A stretch of 64,000 nt of DNA from Voacanga thouarsii (taxonomy: Eukaryota > Streptophyta > Magnoliopsida > Gentianales > Apocynaceae): the NCBI GenBank assembly GCA_026120185.1, contig JANUWF010003367.1, positions 1,896,001-1,960,000 of the forward strand, read 5' to 3'. Each line of letters starts with the position of its first letter. Within the stretch, counting starts at the first letter, position 1. The notes under the pieces are model-generated. The model saw only the letters and a program-made list of their open reading frames with translations, had not been told where the DNA came from and did not search any database. Position numbers and translations under genes: made by a program. This document shows, in pieces, positions 13,604 to 26,143 of the stretch.

Positions 13604-16600
13604 TCACCTTTCTGGAGTAAGTTGATGTTGGATCTTAACCTTATCTTCCTGGAAGTTCAGATGTCAAAGGAGAAGTCCCGTAAGTTTAAGTATATTCGTA
13701 ACTCGTGACACTAAAAGCTAAAGTGAAATTCAATATAAAGAATTTATTGTCCAACAAGAACAAGTACTAAGCTAAACAGAAGGAACCAATGATGCATGCT
13801 TACATTTTACGTTTTTCCATTGTCCCATAATGTTTGTAAATGAGAGATTGTTCAGGAGGCTTCAAACTTGGATCCTAATGTTACTACACTTCATATACAC
13901 CTTTAGCAGAAGAAAATGCAAAATAGCCAATACAGTCACGAAGAAATAGGCAATGCACAAATTCTTGGCCAGATTACCAAGTTTTGACTAAGTGACGTGA
14001 GAACCTGAAGTGTAGTGCTGGAAATTTGGCCAAACTTATTCAGCTCCATATCAATCACAAATGTAAGGAGAATTTGGCCGCACCAAATTTTGGCACTGTG
14101 CAGGGAATAACTCCTTGAATTTATTCAAACCTATATTCTCATGTTCCTAAGTTTGAAATTGCTTTCCCTCAATGAAATAATTTACTGCTGCACTGGGATA
14201 CCGTCATGGTCTTGGGTGCACTTCAACCTATATAGCACAAGGAAATTCTGAACCTTAAGACCAAAAGGAACAAAAGGCCGCATAGCTTGTTTGGAGCTTG
14301 GCCCGTATTTCCAACCCATCAAAGAAGAAACTGAGGCAAAAGATACATTGACATTCTAAATGAAGGGTATACTCAATGTATCCGCTTCCCCACTCCTCGT
14401 GGTAGGTGAATTTACACTTTCACTTTTATTTAAAAACTTGCCAGTGATCCTTATATAAACTGCACCCGGACAGCTACAGCGGGCTAAAATTTTTTCCTCC
14501 TTACTTTCTATTACGTCTTTCCCATTTTTGTTAACAAAACACGACGCTGCTAAAACTGCAATAAATTAATTAGAAAGAAAAAGTAAAACAAAGAAAGAAT
14601 GTTGGGGTAGGGGAACAGGAGGATGCAAAACAAAGCACATTGGAGAAACCATAACATTTTATCATCCATTGCAAGAAAATAAGCAGACAGGTGAGACTGA
14701 ATGCAAGAATCATAAACACAGCAGCCATACACCAGAAGGACAAACTATTATTTGTAACATGACTATAACCATTAAAAAAACTACATTTAGCAAACCAACA
14801 TCCCAGTCATCAAAAAAAGAAGTGAAAGGACCAGCCAATCCAAAACAATCAAGGCTCCCTCCTAAGATTTCCAGCAATTTTTGTGGTAAGACACTAGAAT
14901 CTCTATATTCCTATCCTCCAAGTTAGAATGACTTCCACCCGGAGGTAGATTTAGCAATTACAGTAAACAGAAAGGAGTAACCAAAAAGAAGAAATCTAAC
15001 TAAGGTAAATTTTCCTTATTGACTCCACTAGACTTTAGTAAAAAGACAAGAAAGGGATAGAGCAATAAGTGACATTCAAATGTAGAGGTTAGATAATTCA
15101 CATTCCTGCCTAATCTAAATGCTCAGAATTCCTGCCTAATATTCACATTCAGAATCCAAATTATACTCCGAGTAGGAAGACCCCTAATTTTGAAGTACAG
15201 GCAAATCCCTGTGAACCAAACTTATTTAGTAGTGGGCCTTGTATTGCAGGACATTTTTGAATGGTAAGTGCCACAATTTATTAAACTTATTCTCTTCTCA
15301 ATACTGGAATCAACAAACAACTGATTTAGTTGGCGTATTTACGTAGCAGCCACTGTAGGGAAGGGTCAGTGCACTTTGGTGAATAAAAGGAGAGGGCTCT
15401 GTACAGGCAAACCTCACTGAAGAAGGCTAGTGAACTTTACCATCTTTCACCCATGGTGGTTGTCAAACCATAAAAGAAGACAAAACTACATATCAACTCT
15501 CAATGTACCTTTTCCAAGGGAACCTTGGACATCATTTTTCCCCGGTTAAATGCTGACACTCGACTGGCCTTGGAATTGATCGCTTGCCTAACATTTTTCA
15601 TCTGAGTTTCCTTTTCCTCCTGATTCAGGAACAAGTTCTTTAGTTACGATATATAATTATTTAAGCAGCATAACTTACTTGCCAAATGAACAAGGAGGAT
15701 CATGTTGAATAGTTGAAGTAGACCTTTTTCTTGGCACCAAGTTGTGCTCTTTCAGCCTCTCTTACATTGGACTTATCCTGTAGTTTAACAGAACGCAGAT
15801 AAACATAAATTGCCCAATCGAAGGAATAAGGGAAGATAGAATCATGTTTGCTTGCTCTGAATAGAAAAACACATTTAAATAGGGGAAGACACGGAATTTC
15901 TCTTTTAATGAAAGAGGAATACCTCTTTCTGCTTCTCAGCTCTAGCATCACTTCTCAGACTGGAAGAAGCTGAAATGGTAGCAACTGATTTTTTATCCAC
16001 CCAAGGGCCTTTATGCAACCTGTTCATCCTACACAATTTAGCTAGCAATAAAATTCCAACTAAGGCCAGCATTATTCAGTGGATTTCAAAAGCCAGAAAT
16101 GTCAAAAAACTATTCGTCTAGAGAATTATGTAATTTTTAGAACGAAAAAAGAGTTAATAGAAAGTAACTACACAAGGTTGACAAGGAAGATAGCATGTTA
16201 CCGCATTGATTCAAGGCTTGATCTATTTCCTGAGTGACCTCTTTGATCAAACTTCTCCGTGTTCTTCCTACATCTGAAATCCATAAATTGTTAGATCAAA
16301 TTTAAAGCTTGAATAGCGAACAAACTTCCTGTCAATAGCAAATTAATTCATGTGAAAGATGATATATCATTGACTGAACTCTGAGATTGTAGAAATGCAC
16401 ACAAAGTGCAGCAAATCTCTCCCAAGATGAAGAAATACAGAAGTGTACAGTTAAAGCAAGCAGTTGTCAACCAAAACACATGAGGTGGGAAATCAAAATA
16501 AAGGAAAGGTCCAAAAAGCTATAACTACAATATCCTATTGCCTTCCACAAAGTTTTAATCATATAAAATGACATACCAAAAATATGCTACATATGATCAA

Positions 16601-18344
16601 GAAACCCTACACCAGGAGGAAAGCTAAAGAAACACTAAATGCACATTTCCACAATTAGATATGAAGTTTCTTCCTATCCATTTCATAATGCTTAGTAGTA
16701 AAAACACAACATCGAGAATCACCTTTCATTCTCTTTTTGAGGAGTCAAAGTATTAGAAGCCTTCTGCACAGACCCCTTGTAAGACACCTGCCAAAGTATA
16801 TTGGAAGCAATGCTTCATGAAATCAATAAATGGAATATATAGAAGGTGCCATGTAGATACGCACATACAACTCAAAAGGCCAAGGACAGAGCATCCCTTA
16901 AATATCTATAATGGACAAAGAAGAGACAGGCATGGACCAAATTAATCAACTTTTACTTTTTCACTTTTTTGAAAAATAAAACTAGAATTATGAAATGATT
17001 ATAATCATCAAAAAATGACGAACCTGCTGAGGATCACTAAATAACCCATCATTTGATGATCTTAATCCATTGATACTATTTTGAAACGTCTTAAATGCTC
17101 GCCGAACTATGTCCTTATCCCCCATTTTCTCCATAATCAAAGATTTCCTAGTTGTAGGAAAAGAGGTCCCAGAATTTGCAGGATCCAAACTGCGAGACAT
17201 GTGGAGAGATGTAGGAACTGATTTCCTATATTCTCCAGGAGAAATCTTGCTTTTTGGCAATGATGACCCGTTGACCTTGTTTGTTGATGATGATTGACAA
17301 GCAGGTATCACAGTTGACTTTAATAATCTTGAAGTAGCAAAGTGAGATAATTTGGCAGCTGGCGATGATTTAATTGCAGAAGATGCAGCTGGTGATGATT
17401 TAATTGCAGCAGGTGATGATCTAACTGCTGGTGATGCTACTTTCTTTCGTACCCCTGCCAAGGTCTGCTCCTTTGTTCGTGGAGTCATCTACACAAAATC
17501 ATGAATTGAACTTGAGAAAACAGATTAAACCACAAAGGTCTAAAGTACCGAAAAGGAAACATGGTTTTCAACCCCCCACCCCTCTTTCCCCTTTGGAACT
17601 TGACACAAAATAGCTAAACGTCTCTGACTTTACCTTTTGAGTATTATACCGAGGGGATAGCTTCTGGCTCTTGTTTCTATCTACAACAGCTTTTCTGGGC
17701 TCATCCAACTCCAAAGGTTGTCCCGTCATCTCTGGACAGCTCTCCTTCTCAGATTCTTCTTTAACTTCTGTAAATTCTTCTCTGACACTTGATTCAGGGT
17801 CAGCTTGGCTACCAATCAATTCTTCCCCAACTTCTTCCTTGTCACTTGATTCAGGGTTAGCTGAAATGCAACTTAACTCTTCCTTAGTTTCCGCGGTTGT
17901 CAAATCTTCAGAATTTACCGCAATAGTATTATCCTCTTTTCCTTCCTTAGAAGTTGTAATGTTGATTATATTGGCCCTAATGAATTCTTGCTTAACATCT
18001 TGTGCAGGTATCTCACTGATGGATAAAGGAACTTCACCATTAGTTGTAGATGTAGTTCTGAACCGATCCTTCTGCTCTGGTTCATCTGAGCTTGATGGCA
18101 AAGACTCCATTGGCTTTTCCTGCTCGGACAGCTCAGCCTTCCGAGCAGCAATCTTCTTGTAGTGAGCTTCAAAATAAGCCTTCTTTTGCGCTACTGATCC
18201 TGGGGTAGAACACTTCTCAACTTCTTCCAAATACTTATTTGGCGAAAAAGAAGACCATTTTTCCCAAGAAAGTGAATCGTTCTCAAACCTACCGAAGGAC
18301 ACTGATACTTCAAGGGTAGCAGTTGAGTGAACAGACTCACCCAT
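13604..18344 (-). CDS. WVD2-like 7-type microtubule-associated protein with eroded TPX2 region
   Basis: Exons in transcription order: 18344-17634, 17488-17024, 16787-16723, 16267-16202, 16028-15923, 15777-15724, then one starting at about 15619, with a probable last exon at 13648-13604. The N-terminus has the family signature VSFGRFENDSLSWEKW and KCSTPGSVAQKKAYFEAHYK. A long acidic, Ser-rich middle follows, then a basic Ser/Pro part. The C-terminal block keeps RAEKQKE and REAERAQL but lacks the usual KLEEK stretch between them. The acceptor at 18345 abuts the start codon, so the 5' UTR has an intron. The last exon is uncertain: reading through the donor near 15514 gives a stop at 15486-15488 instead. 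In the family, TPX2-domain proteins bind microtubules. Arabidopsis At1g24160/At1g70100-type proteins may be closer relatives than WDL7. Confidence 0.75.
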
Positions 18345-19274
18345 CTGTTAATCACAAATCACAACTCAAACCCCCCAAAAAAAGGGAAGAGAAAAAAATC
18401 AAGCAAAAAGCAAATGATAACTCAACAACAACATAGAGGAGAGAGGGGACATGTAAATCTCGAAATTATGGATGACGAATCATTTAAGAATCCAAAAGCG
18501 ACAGAATGTGAGCAATGGAAGAGAGCTAGAAACAAAATTACTGCATTGGGCCACCTTCAATGGACACAGGACAATGCTGTACCTTGCTCTCAACTGTTGG
18601 CCTTTCCAATATTGATTCACCCATGAATCCTCCAAAATCAATGGAAACTAATCACAATTCTGGCAAAATAATACAAGGAATCTGCAAAGCTCGTCCTGAG
18701 AAAGGTATGGGCAATGCATGAATACTCTGAATTGATCCATACCAGCTGACCAAGAACACGCGGATCACAATGAAGACAAAAAGAAGACTTGAAAAATCGC
18801 AACCAATTAAGACATGTCATGTGCTGTGTTTCTACCGACTTGTTTCTATTTTGCTTACAATTATACAAAGTACGACTTTTTACAGTTGCCAAAAAACTTG
18901 TCTGCCTAGTCCTTCTAGATAAATCTAACTAAATCATAACCTTAATCATAAACACAGAAACAAATGCTTGGAATAGAAAGAGAAAGAAACACAAAAAGCT
19001 GCATTATTCTATCCAAATGAATGAGTACAAAAGTCGTTCTCCTTTTACTCTTTTCACTTCCCGGGTCGTCGAAGAGAAGAACAAAGAAAAAAGTTGTAAA
19101 GTCACAATCTTTCTGGTTGTATCACGTTGAAAAAGCCAAAAAAAAGGTGAATTTCAAAAAATATCTAATGGGTTCTAAATGTGAATATTGGATTAAAAGA
19201 CTGAAATATTTACAATGGTGGACTGAAATGAACAGAAGCAACTAGTTGCAAGTAAAAACTGGGTTCTTGCTTAC
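18345..19274 (-). other. 5'-UTR intron of the WVD2-like gene
   Basis: On the minus strand a strong donor (TTTTAG|GTAAGC) sits at 19275/19274, and an acceptor AG directly precedes the start codon. The 930-base interval is less AT-rich than true intergenic DNA and has no coding exon, so I read it as a leader intron. The leader exon would lie from about 19275 to 19450. Confidence 0.55.
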
Positions 19275-19470
19275 CTAAAAGGTTATACAGAAAAAGACTT
19301 TAAAAGAGAGGCGGACTGAAACCCAACCAAGAGATAGGGATGGAGAGGATGATCAGATCAGGTATGAGAGGAGTTGATGATGGAGATGAAGAGAAAGGCC
19401 CACTAAAGAAGCCAGAACCAGTAGCGTAGACTGTGTGGTACAGTGGGGTGAAAGGGAAAGGGGAGGTTGA

Positions 19471-19518
19471 CACGTGACAGATCTGTTTATCAATAATGAA
19501 TGTTCAGTGGGACACGTG
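19471..19518. promoter_or_regulatory. Two G-box/ABRE motifs upstream of the WVD2-like gene
   Basis: CACGTG occurs at 19471-19476 and again at 19513-19518, in contexts GACACGTGAC and GACACGTGTG, 42 bases apart. They lie about 200 bases upstream of the inferred leader exon splice site. G-boxes are bound by bZIP and bHLH factors (ABA, light); a role here is inferred. Confidence 0.55.
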
Positions 19519-19519
19519 T

Positions 19520-21848
19520 GGACCTCACCAAATTTAATTGGTTGAAAAAATCCATCAATTTCCTCAAAGAGATAAAAATTTAAATACAAAACACTAATTA
19601 TCAAAACCCTCCTTTTATTACAAAATTCCTAATGTATTATATGAGATTTTTCTTATAAAAAAATTAATCTATTTAATTCGGTTAAATTTTATAATATTTT
19701 CATCTTTATTAATTTTTTTATTATAATTTTTAATAAAATTATAACACATTAAATAATTCTTAACTCTTTTTTAATGTAAATTTTGATTAGGAGAAATCGT
19801 TCTTATTGTATGTAATCAATTGATATGTTTATTTTTTATTTTTTTAAAAAAGAAGAATTACATATAATAGAAGTGGTAGATTTAAGGGTCACTTAGTATA
19901 TTATAGTTTTATTAAGAATTATAATGATAAAAAATTTATTTAAAAAATATTATAAATTTCAAATTTTAGTGATTAAATAAATTAAATTTTCTTTTGTTTT
20001 CAAAAAAAAAATTAAAAGTTATCGTAAATGTACTTATTAAGGGACAAGTTCATGAGAAATTTAAATTTGAAGAGATAAATCATAAAAATGTAAAGAATAA
20101 GATATGATATTATTATAAATTATGAATTTTTTTAGATGTCAAAAAGTTTAAGTTTACAAAAATTTTTTAAAAATAAATAAATTGTAAAAATTTAAAAAAC
20201 GAACACCATTCTGCCCACTTCTAAATTCGTCTTGATTCTAACGCATTCAATTTCTTTTTATATTTTTTTTCTAAACTACCAGTCTAATTGTGGTTATATA
20301 AAACTCGTCATTATTGTCTATTACCATTCATCATATGATGCCTCATTGGCCTAATATTTTGCCTAACTTCTTTTCTTTCCAAGAAAAGAAGGAATTGTAC
20401 AAGAATCAGTGGAAGTTCACAATGGCTTTCTAATTTGAGAAGCTTTAGAGTGTGTTCACGTGAGTGCATTCAGCAAAGAGACAGTAATTGATGATTTCAT
20501 ATCATTCAAATATTATTCGCTTAATATTAATAAAATAATGTGTCAAAAATAAATAAATAGAGAGGCTATCAAAGAATAAAACCTATTGCTGGATAAATAG
20601 TGGAATTTACTATAAGTAGGAATATTTCGCGGTTGCTACTTTAGCACTTCTTTATCTATTAAATTATTAAATTCGTACTCATATTGCTTCTACTTTGAGA
20701 CTTTATGAAAGAGATAAATTTCAAGATATAAAATGTAAAGTTAGAAATCGAATTCGTGACTTTATAGAGGTACTGTCATCTATAAATTTATCTTTTATCA
20801 CTGTGCCATATGTTTAAAGCATTAAATTGTTAATCTTTTTCTGCTAGTATGTTTCAATTCTCATCATTTTATTGACCAATAATTAGATAAAAGATTAGTG
20901 TCACCATGAAGCACATTGAAGCCATCCGATAAAATTATCTTTTACTAAACATACTATAAATAACTTAATAGTTTTCTATTTTATAGAAGTGACTTTAAAT
21001 ATTATAACACAAACTAAAACAACAACTTAATTAATAAAAAATCATTCTATTTAATTAATTATCCAAATCCAGTACTTACCAATATTTATTATTTGTGGAC
21101 AGAAAGAGTATGGTATAAATTAAAAAGATTATCTTTTAATAAAATTAATAGAAAATATAGAAATTCGAATTTGAATAAATTATTTAATTTAAGGAAGACT
21201 CTGTCTTCTAGACACTCGTTTTCATTGATCTACTTGTCCGAACGGGAATCATAAATGTCAACCAGATAGAAGGAGCGTTTGGTATTTGGTAGAGTGAAAA
21301 TTGATCAGTTAACTGCTTCGTGGGCCAACTCTTAAACCACGTTAATTATCTAAATGGGCCAAGAATCAACTTAGAAGTTCAGAGAACATTGTGGTCATTA
21401 AAGATAGGCCAGGGCCCAATGACCCATCAAAAAAGAAAATGAAATCTCCCTTCTAGCTCCACAGTAAACATCACCGCCCCAAGAGCAAATTCACTTTTCT
21501 TAATGAACCAATGAAATGCTGCAACATCACTTTTCTTCTTCCCTCAACTGAGTTTTTTTTTTTTTTTTACTCTTTTTCATTTTTTTCAATGAGTAATGCT
21601 TAGAATTCGTAATCATTATTCTTCGAGTGTACACTGAATAAATTTATCTATATACTAATTAAATATACGTGATAACTTATAAACTATGCAAACTAATTAT
21701 ATATACTAATTTTTTATAATTCGTCTTACTCTTAAAAAAATTAAATTATAATAATGAAAGAAATCATTACAACTCTTTAATATCATACTACCCTTTAGAG
21801 CTTTCTTGTTTTATCATCCTCGAATGCTCCAAAGCTACTCAATGTGCA
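19520..21848. other. Intergenic AT-rich DNA
   Basis: No gene is supported. It holds AT-rich sequence, homopolymer tracts (poly-T near 21553-21568) and a degenerate SINE-like unit at 20743-20808 listed separately. From about 21200 it becomes more balanced and probably includes the germin-like gene promoter. Confidence 0.55.
20743..20808 (-). mobile_element. Degenerate tRNA-like SINE head
   Basis: On the minus strand, TGGCACAGTGATAA (20808-20795) matches box A, and CACGAATTCGATTTCT (20758-20743) matches box B of a tRNA promoter, about 36 bases apart. The rest of a tRNA cannot be drawn, so this looks like the 5' part of an old SINE. Extent beyond the boxes is unknown. Confidence 0.4.
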
Positions 21849-21857
21849 TTATAAATA
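21849..21857 (+). promoter_or_regulatory. TATA box of the germin-like gene
   Basis: TTATAAATA lies 48 bases upstream of the start codon at 21905, which would place transcription start at about 21880 and give a leader of some 25 bases. Confidence 0.5.
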
Positions 21858-21904
21858 AACATCTCGTTGTTACAAAGTACAATTACTTTCAAATTCAAAG
21901 AACC

Positions 21905-22582
21905 ATGAAATTCAATTCCATTATTCTTCAATTCTTTCTGGGCCTAATTTTTGCATTGGGCTTTTCCAAATCCGACCCAGAACCCCTTCAAGACTACTGC
22001 ATTGCATCAACAGCAGATTCTCAAAACGAGTTCTTTTGCAATGGCGTACCATGCATCAATCCAGCACAAGCAATATCTTCCCACTTTGCCACATCTGCCT
22101 TATCAAAGCCCGGCGATACTCAAAACCAGTTCGGTTTCAACGTGAGTCTCACAAGCATAAGCAATTTACCCGGGCTTAACACCCTGGGCTTATCCCTGGC
22201 TCGGGTAGATTTCGGGCCCGACGGCCTAGTCCCACTGCATTATCACCCCAGGGCCTCAGAAGTGACCATTCTACTAGAGGGCTCCCTCAGAGTTGTCTTT
22301 GTTGATACCTCTAATAGAGTTTTTACTGCCGAACTAAAGCCTGGTGACTGCTTTGTGTTTCCAAAAGGACTGATTCACTATCTCTATAACATGGACAGAG
22401 ATAAAGCAGCAGTGGCCATTGCTGGGCTCAGCAGCCAAAATCCAGGAGTATTGATGGCATCCTTGGCCACATTTGGCTCGAAACCTGAACTGCCGGTCGA
22501 AGTCTTGAAGAAAACATTTTGGATTAATGGTCGAGGGATTGATGAGATTAGGAACAACATTCTTGGAGAAAAAGTATTTTGA
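21905..22582 (+). CDS. Germin-like protein, apoplastic cupin
   Basis: A single exon encodes 225 residues, a normal germin length. I chose the ATG at 21905 because it begins a clean signal peptide (MKFNSIILQFFLGLIFALGF) and follows the TATA box at a sensible distance; an upstream in-frame extension is less likely. The mature protein has the N-terminal Cys pair (DYC and VPC), germin box 1 with metal ligands H112, H114 and E119 (PLHYHPRASE), and box 2 with H158 (FPKGLIHYLYN). All four manganese ligands are present. There is one N-glycosylation sequon (NVSL). Family members are secreted homo-oligomers; some have superoxide dismutase or oxalate oxidase activity, which sequence alone cannot decide. 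Confidence 0.94.
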   Translation: MKFNSIILQFFLGLIFALGFSKSDPEPLQDYCIASTADSQNEFFCNGVPCINPAQAISSHFATSALSKPGDTQNQFGFNVSLTSISNLPGLNTLGLSLARVDFGPDGLVPLHYHPRASEVTILLEGSLRVVFVDTSNRVFTAELKPGDCFVFPKGLIHYLYNMDRDKAAVAIAGLSSQNPGVLMASLATFGSKPELPVEVLKKTFWINGRGIDEIRNNILGEKVF

Positions 22583-23400
22583 TTCAAAAATAGTTCATTG
22601 ATTGATCTTGAAATGAAGTTTGTTGGAGTTGTTGTCCGCTTTGGAGTATAGTGTAGTTTAGGTTTGGACCTAAAATGACATCCCAACCGTAGGACTTGAT
22701 TTTTAAGTCAGTAGTTGTTACTTGCAATGGTCACTTTGTATAGGAATGTTTCCATTGAAGCAATGTATAGTCCACTTGGTTTCTTGTCTTTTATTTTTTT
22801 TTTGTTATTCATATAGAGATAAATATATGTTCTCCTTCTTTATTATTTTCTCGAAAAATCTACATATACCATTATAAATACCATGGACGGAACCAGGGGG
22901 TGCAGGGCTGCACCTGCCTCCAAATATTTTTAAAATTTTGAAACTTAACCTTAAATTTTTTTAAAAAAATTTTATATTTCGCCTCTTAAAATTTTTTTAA
23001 AAATTATAATATTATTCTTTTATATAATTTGTCTAGAATTCTAAGTTTTTTGTTCTGTCTCTAATAAATACTATTATAAGAAGAAGAGGAGCACAAATGA
23101 GCATACACAAGATGTCAATCTTTTATCTCTTTTAATTTGAATTTGGTTCTTTGGTTTTTGCCGGGGAGGGTGGCTTGGCATAACGCCACATTGAAGAAGT
23201 CTTGGGCCGGCACTTTTGGCTAAAGGGAGAGTTACGAGTGAAACAAAGAGAATTTTAACGGATACTTTTGACCTAAACAGGGAGGCAGAGGGAAAGTTGC
23301 AATGAAAGGGCCTAAGGTATTCAATTGGTTTTGGAGCCGGAAACATGTAAACAGCAAAAAGAGCCTTTCCTCCAATTGAGGAAAAAGAAAGATACTAATA
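22583..23400. other. 3' flank of the germin-like gene with repeat-like sequence
   Basis: The first 270 bases are the likely 3' UTR. At about 22885-23040 a short GC-rich head (CAGGGGGTGCAGGGCTGCAC) is followed by alternating poly-A/poly-T DNA, a style of dispersed repeat that recurs near 6206-6250, 7262-7400 and 8010-8045. No gene is supported; an open frame at 23074-23346 (-) looks like chance. Confidence 0.4.
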
Positions 23401-23643
23401 TTTTCATTTCACGATATAAATCGTTTTAAGTTTGAAAAGTTTTTTCATCATATAGATCGTTTTACTTTTTTTCAACTTTATCCCTTCCTGCAACATCTCT
23501 TTTTCTACTAATTATAACCAAACTCTCTTCAATTAACAAAGTAGATAAAGACTTAATTATGAATATTTTTAAAATTATTTGAAATTTATATATCTTTAAT
23601 TGCTATGTATAAGTCTAAAACGACTTATATTGTGAAACAAAAA
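23401..23643. mobile_element. Stowaway-type MITE, family B copy 1
   Basis: A 243-base element flanked by TA (23399-23400 and 23644-23645). The left end has TTTCACGATATAAATCGTTT and the right end CGACTTATATTGTGAAAC, inverted copies of each other with few mismatches. It has no coding capacity and belongs to the family repeated at 28649, 34460, 35992 and 37757. Confidence 0.72.
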
Positions 23644-23645
23644 TA

Positions 23646-24170
23646 ATATTATTTTGGTGTTTCCTTTTTTGTTTCAAAAAAAAAAATTATATTAACTCTA
23701 TTACAATAAAATAACATCTCGTTACTTGTAACATATTTTTATCTATGCTAAAAGACTATAATCGATCAACTCATGGTTAAACTTCATGCCCGAGACCATA
23801 AATGTAATCCATCAAGATGTAAGTATTAAGATTACTTCTTGTACCCACAATCAATCCACTTGTTAAAATAGACAATTTATATTGATAAAAAAATAATAAT
23901 ACCTTAAATTTATACTCATATAATACTTCATGCATTTATTATTTTCATATAAAATTAAGGTATTACTATCAAACTTATAACTTATCGTCTAATAAAAAAT
24001 ATTATTATTTTTATTAAATAATTTTAAGAGTGGATAAAACCTAATGAAGTTGTGGAAGTAAGAAAAGTATTCATTTCTTGCGGACAAATTCATGAACCTC
24101 CCCTTTGTAAAGTTGAAGATGCCGACTTCCCATTCCCAACAATCCAAGTTTTCTTAATTCTCATTGTCTT

Positions 24171-24219
<49 letters not shown>

Positions 24220-26143
24220 TCCAATAATCATTCTCGAATCCGATTCCCATTTCCTGCATTTGTTTATGTTTTTTTGTTTTCCATTTTCAGTTTAATAAAT
24301 TACAGGGCCATGTGATGAAACGCCTCAAATGGTATTAAAAACTTTTTAAAAAATTTAAAAAATTTTATTTAGAAAAATTAATTAAAATTGAACGCAATTA
24401 CCAAAGCTTGCTACAAGTTGTGACATGTGAAAGATCTCAAGGAATTAAATGGTCATAGTATTTTATCATGCTATGCCAAGTCTCCCGTGATGGTGGCTAA
24501 AGTCGTTAAAGACTTTTCTTTTTTTTTTTTTTAAAGTAAGATAAGATTAATATACGATTATCAATGTGTAAATATTATGAAAAATAATATCAATAATATT
24601 TAAGGTCGTGTTTAGAAACTTGAGTGTTATAAATAAAAATTTTTAAAAGCATAATACCTTTATGATTCTATCCTTATCAATTCTTTATACAAATTATAAA
24701 AAAATTTTAAAAAAAGTTTTAAAAAAAAAGAAAGAAAGAGTGAAAGTAATATTATGACTCGTTGCTATAGTTTATACATTACTATGTTAAATGTTAATAA
24801 TATAGAGTGTTATGTCTAGAAATTTGAGATTTCAACTAAATTTTTCGAAAAGGTATTATGGGTGTACATTTTTAAAAAAACAAAAACAACTTTAAGTTAA
24901 AAAAAAAAAAAAAAACTATTTTAAAAGAAGAAATGAAGGGGGAAAAAATAAAGATTTTCTTTTTTCTCATAAAAAAGTCACATCACTCGTTAAAACTAAT
25001 TATATACTTAATTTTAGATTATACATTTATACATATAAAAAAACTATTTTAACTGTTTTTAGTAAACGGTTGGCTAAATATGCCACAGCCTTTAGACAAG
25101 TCAATTTTGCAACAGAGAAGCAAAGAAGGTCCATTGGTACACGAAATTCTCAGGTGTAAACACTGGAAACCTTCAACCCTACAACAACTCAACTATGAAC
25201 CAAAGCTAAGCTTACACATAGGCTTCGAAGGGGGCCCTTTAAAGTGATTGAAAACTACTTTGAAGCCAAGGAATAACAACACAGCCCCCAATTAGCTCTC
25301 CATACTTCCTAATCAAATTTTCAATGCTCCTTTCTCATATTGCTTATCTTGGCTTCAAATCATTGCCAACCTGCTAATCATAACGTGCTGGGCTGCACAA
25401 CCACAACTTAGTAGACTAATCCACACTGCCCCTTGCGTCTTGAACCAAACTTTAAAGATTTGTTAGCGTTTATGATACTTAAAAGAAAAGATTTTTGAAG
25501 ATGCATTATGAGTAAATTTTGTTTTCCTTGAATAACTTACAAATCAAACAAATCATACGGAATAGAAAAAGGATAATAATCTTGAATATTAGAAGTTTAA
25601 ACACAAAATGTCAATATAAAAAGACTCAACACACCCAAAAGAAATAGTTTGGTCGAGTAATGAGTGACAACGATTTCGAGTCTATTGACTTACTCAATCA
25701 AACTCGGTCTAAATTGATTTACAAACATCCTCGTGTTCTTTACTGACTAGAATTTACTAAGGTAAATACTAAGGTAAATTTTACCCAATGCGCATAAAAA
25801 AAGGAAAGAAAGACTCAACACTCAAGGAAACAAGAAGCAACCAAAGAAATAATTAGCCAAAATTGGGAAATTGAAGCCATACAAGAACAACAGTGTGTGT
25901 TATTCCTCACAAGAATTCAATGGTACATACATCTCAAATTACCCAAAATTGTTCCAGTCAAGGAACCCCTCTCTCATCAACAATATCCAGAAATCATATG
26001 TAATGAAAAAAAAAATGTAAATTTCCACTAGTTTTTTACTATCAACCCAATATATCTCTTGCCCCCAACTAATCATCAATCTGTACATAGCTATCAAAGA
26101 ATCTCTGAATCACCATGTGAAAAAAGGGGAAAAAAAAGAATAA
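23646..26143. other. Intergenic DNA between germin-like and GATL genes
   Basis: AT-rich, with a TA microsatellite at 24175-24218 and poly-A/poly-T tracts. A less AT-rich island at about 25080-25450 has no open frame or RNA gene I can support. The 25840-26143 part is gene-like in composition and is probably the GATL 3' UTR. Confidence 0.5.
24175..24218. repeat. TA microsatellite
   Basis: An uninterrupted TA dinucleotide run of about 44 bases. Confidence 0.9.

Noticed and set aside
19021..19245. 74-codon open frame on the plus strand
   Set aside because: It lies in the inferred 5'-UTR intron of the opposite-strand WVD2-like gene and has no family signature.
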